Positions 8,563 through 17,542 of a stretch of 64,000 nt of DNA are shown here, piece by piece. Numbering within the stretch: the stretch's first letter is position 1; each line of letters starts with the position of its first letter. The translations under genes were made by a program, and so were the position numbers. Origin of the DNA: Bacillus sp. FJAT-29814 (GTDB taxonomy: Bacteria > Bacillota > Bacilli > Bacillales > Cytobacillaceae). Under the pieces are notes generated by a model. That model ran no database searches, was not told the origin of the DNA, and saw only the letters and a program-made list of their open reading frames with translations. The stretch spans positions 1 to 64,000 of the forward strand of contig NZ_LMTJ01000011.1 of NCBI RefSeq assembly GCF_001510715.1, in the 5' to 3' direction.

Positions 8563-10101
8563 TTATTCCCACTCAATTGTAGCAGGCGGCTTGCTGGTAA
8601 TGTCATAGACGACCCTGTTCACATGGGCAACTTCATTGACAATTCTGGTCGAAATGACCTCCAGCACCTCCCATGGAATCCGGGCCCAGTCAGACGTCAT
8701 GCCATCAATCGATGTCACGGCACGGATACCAATTGTATAATCATAGGTACGGGTATCGCCCATTACCCCCACACTGCGGATGTCCGGCAGCACGGTAAAA
8801 TATTGCCAGATTTCGCGGTCAAGGCCGGCCTTTTTAATTTCCTCGCGTAGAATCCAATCCGATTCGCGGACGATTTCAAGCTTATCTTCCGAGATTTCTC
8901 CAAGAACACGGATGCCTAGACCTGGTCCCGGGAATGGCTGGCGCCAAACAATCTCATCCGGAATGCCAAGCTCGGTTCCGAGCGCGCGGACTTCGTCTTT
9001 AAATAGTGTATTCAACGGTTCAATTAATTTGAACTGCATGTCCTCTGGCAGGCCGCCGACATTGTGGTGCGATTTAATCGTTTGGGCCGTCGCTGTTCCA
9101 CTTTCGATGATATCTGTATAAAGAGTACCCTGGGCTAAAAACTCAATTCCTTCTAGCTTGGCTGCTTCATCATCAAACACATAGATAAATTCATTGCCGA
9201 TAATCTTACGCTTTTTCTCAGGGTCAGAAACACCTTCAAGTTTCGATAAGAAACGATCCTTGGCATCGACCTTGATCACGTTCATATGGAAACCTTCGGA
9301 GAATGTTTTCATGACACTTTCCGCTTCATTTTTCCTGAGTAAACCGTGGTCAACGAAAATACAGGTTAATTGGTCACCGATTGCCTTATGAATCAAGACG
9401 GCAACAACGGAAGAATCAACACCGCCGCTTAAGGCACAAAGAACCTTTTTATCGCCAACTGTTTCGCGAATTTTCGCCATTTCCATCTCAATAAAGTTTT
9501 CCATTGACCAATCGCCACTGCAATCACACACGTTGAAAACAAAATTTTTCAACAGGTCATTTCCATAAACTGAGTGGCGTACCTCCGGATGGAACTGAAC
9601 GGCATAAAGTTTCCTTTCCTTGTCGCTCATTGATGTAATCGGGCACGATGGGCTTGTCGCGTCAATCGTAAATCCTTGAGGTGCCTCTACCACCAAGTCG
9701 CCATGGCTCATCCAGACGACCTGTTCCTCCGGAAGGCCGGCAAACAATTGAGATTGCTTTTCTACCTTCATTGTCGCTTTTCCGTATTCACGATGCTTGG
9801 CTTTTTCGACCTTGCCATCGAAATGAACGGTCATCAACTGCATTCCGTAGCAAATTCCTAGAATCGGCAGGCCCATTTCAAATATTTCTTCGTCACAGCG
9901 GAATGAATTTTCATCGTAAACACTGTTCGGACCCCCGGAAAAAATAATTCCTTTTGGGTTCATCTTGCGGATTTCTTCTGCGGTAATCGTATGTGGATGT
10001 AGTTCGCTGTACACGCCGAATTCGCGGATCCGCCTTGTGATTAACTGATTATATTGACTGCCAAAGTCCAATACGACGATCATATCTTGCTTTCCTGTCA
10101 A
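8563..10101 (-). CDS. guaA: GMP synthase (glutamine-hydrolysing)
   Basis: Converts XMP to GMP with glutamine and ATP, the last step of GMP synthesis. It has an N-terminal class-I glutamine amidotransferase (nucleophile in GICYGMQ, histidine in FHPE), the ATP-pyrophosphatase loop LSGGVDSS and the C-terminal dimerisation domain ending in KPPATIEWE. The frame is open to a TTG at 10116, but the TTG at 10101 has GAGGTGG 6 bp upstream and is preferred (512 aa). An ATG at 10083 is a second option. Leader contains a guanine riboswitch. Confidence 0.95.
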   Translation of the reverse strand: MTGKQDMIVVLDFGSQYNQLITRRIREFGVYSELHPHTITAEEIRKMNPKGIIFSGGPNSVYDENSFRCDEEIFEMGLPILGICYGMQLMTVHFDGKVEKAKHREYGKATMKVEKQSQLFAGLPEEQVVWMSHGDLVVEAPQGFTIDATSPSCPITSMSDKERKLYAVQFHPEVRHSVYGNDLLKNFVFNVCDCSGDWSMENFIEMEMAKIRETVGDKKVLCALSGGVDSSVVAVLIHKAIGDQLTCIFVDHGLLRKNEAESVMKTFSEGFHMNVIKVDAKDRFLSKLEGVSDPEKKRKIIGNEFIYVFDDEAAKLEGIEFLAQGTLYTDIIESGTATAQTIKSHHNVGGLPEDMQFKLIEPLNTLFKDEVRALGTELGIPDEIVWRQPFPGPGLGIRVLGEISEDKLEIVRESDWILREEIKKAGLDREIWQYFTVLPDIRSVGVMGDTRTYDYTIGIRAVTSIDGMTSDWARIPWEVLEVISTRIVNEVAHVNRVVYDITSKPPATIEWE

Positions 10102-10154
10102 GTCTAGCCACCTCAATCTGATTAAGTTAGTTTAGTTTTGCCATTTTTACTAAG

Positions 10155-10212
10155 AAATAAAAAAAACTAGAATTCTCCCCCCAAAGTCTCTTAGGAAGGC
10201 AGAATTCTAGTT
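10155..10212 (-). terminator. Riboswitch terminator of guaA
   Basis: Minus strand AACTAGAATTCT...AGAATTCTAGTT (10165-10212) followed by a run of T. The second half of the guaA purine riboswitch. Confidence 0.9.
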
Positions 10213-10244
10213 CTCTCGCATTTGCTCTATGACCGATTCTGCCT

Positions 10245-10309
10245 TCATAGTCAGGCCATTTACGGCAGCCCGGTAGAGACTCTCGAACCCTATTATCGAG
10301 GATATATGA
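10245..10309 (-). ncRNA. Guanine-type purine riboswitch aptamer, guaA leader
   Basis: The minus-strand RNA has P1 arms TCATA/TATGA, GTCTCTACCGGGC...GCCGTAAATGGCC and the J3/1 segment GACTA (C74, guanine-type). It differs from the pbuG aptamer in the P2 stem. It couples GMP synthase expression to guanine. Confidence 0.94.
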
Positions 10310-10332
10310 AGGTACACATTAAATTACAACAT

Positions 10333-10362
10333 ATTGTAACAATAGGATGTTTTTTTGGTCAA
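10333..10362 (-). promoter_or_regulatory. guaA promoter
   Basis: Minus strand TTGACC (10357-10362), 18 bp, TACAAT (10333-10338). The -35 box overlaps the stop end of yebA, so guaA can be transcribed on its own downstream of the yeaC-yeaD-yebA set. Confidence 0.7.
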
Positions 10363-12539
10363 GCAATAGTCTTTTTGATTAAATTTTCCCACAACTCCCG
10401 GTTATCTTCCCAGCTTCCCTTAGGGAGAGTTTGATGGTACAAGTACTGCTCATAACTGTTTGTCAGCCGCGTCATCTCTCGGGTTGAGAAAAAGTTGTCG
10501 ATATAACGGGCATAGCTGCTTAAGGTTTGATGTTCCTGGCGCTTTAATCCGTAGCGGTCAAGCTGTTTCAGTAAAATCAAATAGGCAGTCCCGATCGCAT
10601 CGTCTTGCTTCTTGAAACGGTAGCGGAACATCAAAATGTACGGAACCCACTTACCACGGATGCGGTAAAGGACCCACACAACGGCCGCAATAGCCAAACA
10701 CCAGACCACAAGTGAAAGCCAATTGTTTTTGAAAAATTTTTCCGTAGCTTTCCAAATCAACGTAAAGTCAAGCGATGAATCTTTTGCCGTGGCCGGCTTT
10801 TCATCAATCTCTTCCTTCTGCGGCTTGGGAGCCGGTGCGGGAGCAGGGGTTTCGGTTCTGGACGTCGTATTACCGGACGTATAATCAATGCTTAATTCAT
10901 TTGAAAACCCTTTGGTTGGTTCAAATGGAACCCAGCCTTGCCCCGGGATAAATGCCTCAACCCATGAATGAGCATTATTATTAGTAATCTGATAAATTTC
11001 CTTCGATTCATCCCCTTGAGTGTATTCCGTGAACTCTCCGCCGGTAAAGCCCTTTACCCAGCGTGTCGGAATACCGATTGTCCGCAGCATGACTGCCATA
11101 GAGGTGGAAAAGTTATCGCAATAACCAACTTTTGTATCAAACAGGAATTGGTCTACGTAGTCGTCCTCTTCTCCAGGAAGGGCAACATTTTTTTGGTCAT
11201 ACGTGTACTCGGTATTCCCGAAGTAACTCTCCACAGCCTTTGCCTTGTCAAACCAATTGGTTTTGCCCGCAGTTATTTCTTCCGTTAATTGCTTAATTCT
11301 TGCGGGAAGATTTTCCGGAACCTTTGTATATCTTTCGTAAAATTCCTGGTTCATGACGGTCGGGTCAAATCCAGTTGGTTTCCTTAAATCGATTGCCTTA
11401 TACCTTGGCACCTTAAAGTCAACGCTATAATCATTGGTTTTGAGATTTTTAATTTTTTCGGTCGTTGTATCTATCCGGATCGGATATCTATCAGGAATAT
11501 TAACTTCAATAAATCTTTGGATTCCTGCCGGATAAACAATTAATGATGATTCCCTAACAGAAGTGATTCTCGCGGTTTCATCCCTTGTTTCAACACTACT
11601 TGGGATTGAAAATACCGGAACAAGGTCGGCCTTCGTAAAATCAATCGGGGTCGATCCCGAGGCAATCCAGCCCTTGCCCGTATATACATCCTTCGTTTCA
11701 ACCTTCCAGTAGTGCTTGCCGTTTGATTCGATTGTAAACACAGTTGTATTATCGCCGATAAACGGGCCGCCAAGTCTCTCATCATTGGACCCGTAGCCGA
11801 TCCGACTGATTCCGCCAGGGCCGTCGCTGCCGCCTTTTCCATTGGCTGCCGTCAAATACGGAACCGGATCGGGCCAAATCGGCGCCGCCTTCGGAGCGGC
11901 AATACCAAGCAGCACACTAAAAGCAATCATGCCGACCAGCGGCACCATCCATTTTTTCATTGAGAAGGATTGGCTGCCATGCTCTCTCATACTGATTCGG
12001 AAATAGGTCAACATCCCCATCACGGCAAATCCTGCGCCAACCGTACGGACAATCGCCACAGTGGCGTCATATTCGGTGAAGGTATCCAACACAGTGATAT
12101 AAACTAATGTCATAAAAAAGAAAATGAAGATCCGCTGCTGACGCAACAGCCAATAATGCAGCAGGTACACCATTAACCACAGCAGGACGAAAAATAAGAT
12201 GGTGCGAAATTCATCGGTTAGATCATTCCAATTTCTCTCAAAAATAAATCCAAGGTTTTCCGTCATATCGGATAAGAAGGCGTTCAGCCACTCAGGCTGG
12301 AAAAATCCGGCCTCATAATAGAGCCGATTAACAGAAAACAGGATAAAAAGTGCATTAATCAGCAATTGCCAATTCCACTTCAGCCGGAGGTACGATACCG
12401 CGAAGGCAACAATTAAAAAAATGATGAACGTTTCTATATTGTCGGTATCGGTCAATTGTTCAACCGGCCGTAGCCATTCCCACAACAGCAAAAAGCCAAA
12501 TACGTATAAAAGAAAGGTGGGAAAATCCCGTTTTATCAT
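10359..12539 (-). CDS. yebA: Transglutaminase-domain membrane protein (YebA)
   Basis: Membrane protein of 726 residues: five or six N-terminal membrane segments (about 1-205, DUF3488-like), an extracytoplasmic region with a transglutaminase-like core (about 430-570; GYCDNFSTSMAVMLRTIGIP holds the catalytic Cys, NNAHSWVEAF the His), a Pro/Ala linker, one more membrane segment near 620 and a cytoplasmic DUF4129-like tail. It overlaps yeaD by 4 bp. MoxR/DUF58/transglutaminase sets are widespread; the substrate is not known. Confidence 0.9.
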   Translation of the reverse strand: MIKRDFPTFLLYVFGFLLLWEWLRPVEQLTDTDNIETFIIFLIVAFAVSYLRLKWNWQLLINALFILFSVNRLYYEAGFFQPEWLNAFLSDMTENLGFIFERNWNDLTDEFRTILFFVLLWLMVYLLHYWLLRQQRIFIFFFMTLVYITVLDTFTEYDATVAIVRTVGAGFAVMGMLTYFRISMREHGSQSFSMKKWMVPLVGMIAFSVLLGIAAPKAAPIWPDPVPYLTAANGKGGSDGPGGISRIGYGSNDERLGGPFIGDNTTVFTIESNGKHYWKVETKDVYTGKGWIASGSTPIDFTKADLVPVFSIPSSVETRDETARITSVRESSLIVYPAGIQRFIEVNIPDRYPIRIDTTTEKIKNLKTNDYSVDFKVPRYKAIDLRKPTGFDPTVMNQEFYERYTKVPENLPARIKQLTEEITAGKTNWFDKAKAVESYFGNTEYTYDQKNVALPGEEDDYVDQFLFDTKVGYCDNFSTSMAVMLRTIGIPTRWVKGFTGGEFTEYTQGDESKEIYQITNNNAHSWVEAFIPGQGWVPFEPTKGFSNELSIDYTSGNTTSRTETPAPAPAPKPQKEEIDEKPATAKDSSLDFTLIWKATEKFFKNNWLSLVVWCLAIAAVVWVLYRIRGKWVPYILMFRYRFKKQDDAIGTAYLILLKQLDRYGLKRQEHQTLSSYARYIDNFFSTREMTRLTNSYEQYLYHQTLPKGSWEDNRELWENLIKKTIA

Positions 12540-13753
12540 CGCAGGCTCACCTCCGAGAACGCGGCTGCAAAATCGCCTTCATGCACCATGACAACCCGGA
12601 CACCACGGGCGTTTGCAATCGCAATGAGCGAACGCTCATCATCAGTCGGCAATTCTTTATTGCCTTTCATTAAAAACAACGTAATACTGCCTTTACGCTG
12701 TCCTAGAAAGCTTGCTTTTTCAATGAGCGATTTATTCAGCTGTGCTGTTATAAGCATAAACGAGACAGATTGTTGGATGAATGCCCCGTCGGTCTCCAAC
12801 ACTTTTTCCAGTGGTATAAAGCTCTTTGCTTCAATTTTCGCCAAATGGTAAAACAGCTGCTGTAAATGCTGCTCGCCGCCTCTGATTGGAAACGAGACCC
12901 GTTCTTTGCTAATTGTCAGGAGTCCAGTTTGGGCCCCTTTCTTTAAAACCGCCCTTAATAGTGAAGCGGTAAAAGATACGACAGCTTCAAATCGCTTATC
13001 CGGTACACAGTCCATCACCACGGACACGTCATGTGATTGCCGCTGTTCAAATTCCTTCGTCATAATCTCGTTTCTCTTGGCAGACGCCTTCCAGTTAATC
13101 CAGGAAAACCGGTCGCCAGGTTGATAATCCCGAACACCAACGGCCATAGTCGTATCGCGCTGGACCCTTTCCCGTGATGCCGTTAACCCTTGGTCATACT
13201 GGTTTTCAAACGGCCGATAGAGCAGCTCGGTAAACGCCGGATAGACGATAATTTTCCCTTCAACAGGATGAGTCTTTTCCTTTTCGAACAATCCAAGCGG
13301 ATCGCCAATTTTCAATGTAATAGCTTGGAAAAAATGTTCGCCGCGAGGCAGTTTATTAATCGTATATTCATAGGAAAGTTGTTTGCTAAAGCCCGGAAAC
13401 AGGATTGCCTTGGAAGAACTGAGTTTCTCGGCATATTCCAATGCTTCGGTCAACTCATCCTTAATGATCAAGTAAAATAACGGAAACCCCATTGACCGCT
13501 TAATATTGACCGTGACCTTCAACGGCTCGCCAGCATTGTAATCCGTTTTGCTTAAGGTCCTGGACACTTCTAGCTCATTCAAGGAATAGAGCGATAGCGC
13601 CACTGAGTAGATGGCAAACGGCAAGAAACTGTAAAACAAAAACCAGCTGACGAATCCCCCTTGGAACATTGCATAGGAAAAGGCTAGGAGGATTAACAGG
13701 AACAGCAGAATAAACCTCCATGCTTTTTGGGTGAATTTCCAAAGTGTCTTCAT
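12536..13753 (-). CDS. yeaD: DUF58 protein (YeaD)
   Basis: 405 residues with two N-terminal membrane segments (about 15-55) and a cytoplasmic DUF58 domain, which has a von Willebrand A-like fold. The diagnostic DYQPGDRFSWINWKASAK is present. It sits 1 bp after the MoxR ATPase and overlaps yebA. Such proteins are thought to act as adaptors between the MoxR chaperone-like ATPase and membrane substrates. Confidence 0.9.
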   Translation of the reverse strand: MKTLWKFTQKAWRFILLFLLILLAFSYAMFQGGFVSWFLFYSFLPFAIYSVALSLYSLNELEVSRTLSKTDYNAGEPLKVTVNIKRSMGFPLFYLIIKDELTEALEYAEKLSSSKAILFPGFSKQLSYEYTINKLPRGEHFFQAITLKIGDPLGLFEKEKTHPVEGKIIVYPAFTELLYRPFENQYDQGLTASRERVQRDTTMAVGVRDYQPGDRFSWINWKASAKRNEIMTKEFEQRQSHDVSVVMDCVPDKRFEAVVSFTASLLRAVLKKGAQTGLLTISKERVSFPIRGGEQHLQQLFYHLAKIEAKSFIPLEKVLETDGAFIQQSVSFMLITAQLNKSLIEKASFLGQRKGSITLFLMKGNKELPTDDERSLIAIANARGVRVVMVHEGDFAAAFSEVSLR

Positions 13754-13754
13754 T

Positions 13755-14711
13755 CTACTTCACAAGCCTTCGAATCGGAACAGGGACTCTGGCCACCACA
13801 CGGTTCACGACTTCTTCAGCAGAGATGCCCTCGAATTTTGCTTCCGATTTTAAAATGATTCGGTGCGACAGGACGTACGGAGCCAAGTATTGAACATCGT
13901 CCGGCAGCACATAATCGCGGTTGTTCACATACGCATACGCTTGTGCCGCTTTCATCAGGGCGATGGAACCGCGCGGGCTGGCGCCCAGGTAGACACTTCC
14001 GTGGCCCCTAGTGCCGTTGACGATGTCGACGATATAACGCTTAATGGTATCATCAACGAACACTTCCTTTACTTCCTGCTGCAGTTGGAGAAGGCCGTCG
14101 AGGTCAATGACCGGCTGCAAGTCCTCGATTGGCGGTGTTTTTTGCGCCCGGTTGAGGACCTCGATTTCTTCTTGTATGTCCGGGTAGCCCATTTTCATTT
14201 TTAAAAGGAAACGGTCGAGCTGGGCTTCCGGCAGCGGATATGTACCCTCATACTCAATTGGGTTTTGCGTTGCCATGACGAAAAACGGCTTGCTTAGTTT
14301 ATGGGTCACGCCGTCAATGGTGACGCTCGCTTCCTCCATTCCTTCAAGGAGCGCCGACTGTGTTTTCGGCGAAGTCCGGTTAATTTCATCAGCAAGAATG
14401 ATGTTGCCCATTAGCGGACCAGGGCGAAATTGGAATTCCATTTCTTTCGGATTGTAAATTGATACACCCGTTACGTCGGACGGGAGCAGGTCCGGTGTGA
14501 ACTGGATCCGGCGGAACTTGGCATTCACCGATTTCGCAAGAGCGCGGACCATCATAGTTTTGCCGACGCCTGGCACGTCCTCAAGCAGCACGTGGCCGCC
14601 TGCAAGCAGGGCGACGAGACTGAGCTCAGCAACGTTCCGCTTTCCAATCATGACTTTTTCAATATTGGCTATTATTTGATCTATAACAGGGTTCATATGT
14701 TCGTGTGCCAA
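13755..14711 (-). CDS. yeaC: MoxR-family AAA+ ATPase (YeaC)
   Basis: 318 residues with Walker A GVGKTMM, Walker B ILADEINR, sensor 1 ATQNP and the MoxR lid. It starts at TTG with GAGGAGG 7 bp upstream. First gene of the yeaC-yeaD-yebA operon. Presumed chaperone-like ATPase acting with the DUF58 protein; the client is unknown. Confidence 0.92.
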   Translation of the reverse strand: MAHEHMNPVIDQIIANIEKVMIGKRNVAELSLVALLAGGHVLLEDVPGVGKTMMVRALAKSVNAKFRRIQFTPDLLPSDVTGVSIYNPKEMEFQFRPGPLMGNIILADEINRTSPKTQSALLEGMEEASVTIDGVTHKLSKPFFVMATQNPIEYEGTYPLPEAQLDRFLLKMKMGYPDIQEEIEVLNRAQKTPPIEDLQPVIDLDGLLQLQQEVKEVFVDDTIKRYIVDIVNGTRGHGSVYLGASPRGSIALMKAAQAYAYVNNRDYVLPDDVQYLAPYVLSHRIILKSEAKFEGISAEEVVNRVVARVPVPIRRLVK

Positions 14712-14882
14712 GGTAATTCCTCCTCATTGGGGTCGATGGTGCGAATTTATAACATTCTATCTATGTATTCGATTTTTCCTGAAAAATTCCTGTAAAAAAG
14801 ACATAGAAAGTTCAAATATTAGACGTGGGGAATGGGGGGAGGGTTTCAATGAAGGGTTTTGGTAATTATTGGGCATTTAGAT

Positions 14883-15093
14883 GAAGGGCTGCTTATATTA
14901 GACACTTCTTCGTTTTTCCAGATAATTTAGTCTAATAGAAGCTTTTTAATAGACACTATTGGACTTAGTCCTACCCATTTTGTCTTTTAGAAGCCCTCTA
15001 TTAGACACTTTCATGCTAAATCCCTATCATTTTGTCTTTTAGACGCCTCCTATTAGACACTTTTACTCTCTAACTTATGAATTTTGTCTAATA
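14883..15093. repeat. Four-copy tandem repeat, unit 52 bp
   Basis: Copies run 14883-14937 (55 bp), 14938-14989, 14990-15041 and 15042-15093 (52 bp each). All contain TTAGACAC or TAGACAC near their start and end TTTTGTCTTTTA or close to it (TCTAATA in the first and last). They are diverged, not identical. The array fills most of the gap 14712-15128 between yeaC and the metallopeptidase; no gene is visible there. Confidence 0.8.
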
Positions 15094-15099
15094 TAAAAA

Positions 15100-15124
15100 T
15101 TTTTTGGCTGCCACTTGGGCAGCC
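15100..15124 (-). terminator. Terminator of the zinc metallopeptidase gene
   Basis: GGCTGCC...GGCAGCC hairpin followed on the minus strand by AAAAAATTTTT. It lies just after the stop codon at 15129. Confidence 0.75.
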
Positions 15125-15128
15125 ATTT

Positions 15129-15965
15129 TTAAAGATTTGAGACATTAAAGGTATCTCCGCCTTCGATTGTCCCATTTTTAAATCCTTTGTAAAACCAGCG
15201 TTTCCGCTGCTCGGAAGTGCCATGGGTAAAGCTTTCTGGAACAACGTAGCCTTGGCTTTTTTTCTGGATATTGTCATCGCCGACAGCATTGGCCGCATTA
15301 AGCGCTTCTTCAAGGTCGCCTTTTTCAAGGTAGCCCTTTCCTTGGGCGTAATGGGCCCACACACCTGCGAGATAATCAGCCTGCAATTCAAAGCGGACAG
15401 AGTACTCATTCGACCGCTTTTCGGAAGCTGCAGCCTCACCACCTAAATTCAATATAGTTTGGACGTGGTGGCCAACCTCATGGGCCAGGACATAAGCCAT
15501 CGCAAAGTCGCCTGGTGCCTGGAATCGTTGTTTGAGTTCCTCATAAAAACTAAGGTCAATATAAAGCTTGTGGTCACCGGGACAATAAAACGGCCCTACC
15601 GCTGAACTCGCCGATCCGCAGGCTGACTGGACACTGCCGCTGTATAGAACGAGCTTAGGATTTTCGTAATCCAACCCCCGCTTTTTAAATTGCTCTGACC
15701 ATACATCCTCGGTATCGGCAAGAACCACCGAAACAAAATCCGCCAGCTCCCTCTCCTCTGCAGACTCCTCGTAAGCAACATTTGATCCTGTGCCATTATC
15801 CGGTGGTGGGTAATTAACAATGTCTTCAGGATTGCCGCCGAGCAGCGTAAAGAGAAGGACCATTATGAGGCCGCCAATTCCGCCCCCTATTGCCGTTTTG
15901 CCGCCCATACCCATGCCTCTTCGGTCTTCAACGTTTGTACTTTGCCGTCTCCCTTTCCATTTCAT
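15129..15965 (-). CDS. Neutral zinc metallopeptidase, YpfJ family
   Basis: 278 residues with one N-terminal membrane anchor (about 30-48, GGKTAIGGGIGG...) and an extracytoplasmic peptidase domain. Zinc motif HEVGH (H162-H166) with downstream FELQADYLAGVWAHYA supplying the remaining acidic ligand. The start is placed at MKWKGRR (15965), behind GGGGAGG. The extra residues upstream look non-coding. Monocistronic; substrate unknown. Confidence 0.9.
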   Translation of the reverse strand: MKWKGRRQSTNVEDRRGMGMGGKTAIGGGIGGLIMVLLFTLLGGNPEDIVNYPPPDNGTGSNVAYEESAEERELADFVSVVLADTEDVWSEQFKKRGLDYENPKLVLYSGSVQSACGSASSAVGPFYCPGDHKLYIDLSFYEELKQRFQAPGDFAMAYVLAHEVGHHVQTILNLGGEAAASEKRSNEYSVRFELQADYLAGVWAHYAQGKGYLEKGDLEEALNAANAVGDDNIQKKSQGYVVPESFTHGTSEQRKRWFYKGFKNGTIEGGDTFNVSNL

Positions 15966-16102
15966 TTCCTGTGCCTCCCCGTAAAGTATACGTATGATTA
16001 AAATGACCACTTTCATAGTGTTATACCCGTATTACAGGGAACTTAAAAATTTTGGCAGGCAAAAAAGGACCTATTCCTGCCTTTAGGGAGTGGTCCTTTA
16101 AA

Positions 16103-16537
16103 CTAAAATTTCAACTTTTTCTTGTTGCCTTTTTCTTTCGAAACAGCATTATAATTATCCAACTTTGTAAATCGTTTTTTCTTTTTTAGGTACTTTTCGT
16201 TAAGCACCATCACTTTCCCATTCTCAGCAGGAGTGAATTTCCGATAAACGGTTTTATATTTTTCGAAAGCCAAGTGCCCTAAAAGATAAATAGGCAGGAC
16301 AATGACCGCAAGAATTATTAATGTGGGCATCAACTCGAACTCATTTCCAGCGATATAATTAGTCATGATCGCATGCGCCGTAATCGACACCATAATGGTG
16401 ATAATCACATTACATATATGGAAAGCGACTGCATCCCCGGTTTCCCGAAACAATCGCTCTAGTTCATACTTAAAAAACAACGTAACAAACACTGAAATCA
16501 CAATGACAATAAGGGAAACAAAATATGTAAAAACCAT
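16103..16537 (-). CDS. Small membrane protein of unknown function
   Basis: About 144 residues with three hydrophobic segments (VFTYFVSLIVIVISVFVTLFF, a middle one around FHICNVIITIMVSI, and TLIILAVIVLPIYLLG) and a basic C-terminal tail rich in Lys. The start may be ATG 16537 or the TTG at 16543, which is better spaced from GGTGGGGGG. Family not recognised. Same strand as the L25/Ctc gene but separated from it by that gene's terminator. Confidence 0.65.
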   Translation of the reverse strand: MVFTYFVSLIVIVISVFVTLFFKYELERLFRETGDAVAFHICNVIITIMVSITAHAIMTNYIAGNEFELMPTLIILAVIVLPIYLLGHLAFEKYKTVYRKFTPAENGKVMVLNEKYLKKKKRFTKLDNYNAVSKEKGNKKKLKF

Positions 16538-16611
16538 GTACAAGTTTTCAGCCCCCCACCAACATTTATACACCATTATAGCTAATTATTGGGAATAAGG
16601 TAATTTCCCCC

Positions 16612-16661
16612 TAAAAAAAAGTCTACAGCAGCAGCACAAAAAAATGCTTCTGCTATAGACT
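16612..16661 (-). terminator. Terminator of the L25/Ctc gene
   Basis: AGTCTATAGCAG...CTGCTGTAGACT hairpin on the minus strand followed by eight T. Confidence 0.85.
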
Positions 16662-16699
16662 GTTTATTTCTTCACATGAAAGCCCAAGTGAAATTACGA

Positions 16700-17299
16700 T
16701 TAGACACTAGCAACTTCAACCTTACTAGTATCCTCTTCATCTTCCGCTTCAGCTTTCACATAGTCGATCATCACTATGGTTTCATCATCCTCATGGTTAA
16801 TCGTACAGTTACGATAACCCTCTTTAATATCTGCCACTCTAACAGTATGGCCGATTTCAAAATCCGTGATGTCAATTTCAATTTCATTCGGAATATCATC
16901 CGCTTTTGCTCTAATATCCAATTCATGAAGATATTGTTTTGCAATTCCTCCGACTTTCTCGCCTTTAGATGTTCCCTTTAAAATGACACTTACTTTTGTA
17001 TCGAGTTCCGTATGCTGATCGACCTGAAGAAAATCCACATGAAGGACCTCTCTTATTAAAGGGTCACTTTGGTAATCTCTTAAAATAACATTCTTTGATT
17101 TACCATCAAGATTTAGGGAGATAATGCCGTATCTGCCAACACCCTTCATCACATTCAGTAAATCTGAGTTTTTTATAGAGATGGATTTAGTATCAATATC
17201 GCTTCCATAAACAATTCCAGGGATTTTCCCATTGTTTCTTAGTTTTTTCAAAGAAGATTTTTTGAAATTGTTTCTTTCTTGAGCTACTAGCGTATTCAT
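16700..17299 (-). CDS. ctc: Ribosomal protein L25/general stress protein Ctc
   Basis: 199 residues of the two-domain L25/TL5/Ctc type: N-terminal 5S rRNA-binding domain (NNGKIPGIVYG) and C-terminal beta-barrel domain (LHVDFLQV onward), with an acidic tail. The start at MNTLVAQERN has GGAAGGTGG upstream. It is somewhat diverged from B. subtilis Ctc, so it may be a second paralogue. A sigma-A promoter is visible; I see no clear sigma-B promoter. Confidence 0.85.
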   Translation of the reverse strand: MNTLVAQERNNFKKSSLKKLRNNGKIPGIVYGSDIDTKSISIKNSDLLNVMKGVGRYGIISLNLDGKSKNVILRDYQSDPLIREVLHVDFLQVDQHTELDTKVSVILKGTSKGEKVGGIAKQYLHELDIRAKADDIPNEIEIDITDFEIGHTVRVADIKEGYRNCTINHEDDETIVMIDYVKAEAEDEEDTSKVEVASV

Positions 17300-17373
17300 T
17301 TTTATTCCACCTTCCACATTATTTAAATTTCAGACACTTGTTAAAAAAATGTCTAAAAATTTTATACAATTTA

Positions 17374-17402
17374 AGTATATCTAATCTAATATATTATTTC
17401 AA
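17374..17402 (-). promoter_or_regulatory. Promoter of the L25/Ctc gene
   Basis: Minus strand TTGAAA (17397-17402), 17 bp, TATACT (17374-17379). Confidence 0.65.
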
Positions 17403-17542
17403 ACTTACCTGATTGGATAACTGAGTCAAGCAGCTGATATTAGTATAAATTATCATGCAATCTTTTGCGGTATTTTTTATAACATCGCAAAAGATTGCAT
17501 TTTATTGCAAATGTAATTAAACTATACACATGGAGGTGTTTC

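Noticed and set aside
14883..15093. Tandem units considered as a CRISPR array
   Set aside because: The units are contiguous and diverged over their whole length, with no constant repeat and variable spacer pattern.
15053..15442. 129-codon minus-strand frame
   Set aside because: It runs antiparallel in part to the repeat array and overlaps the metallopeptidase in another frame, with no ribosome site and no recognisable sequence.
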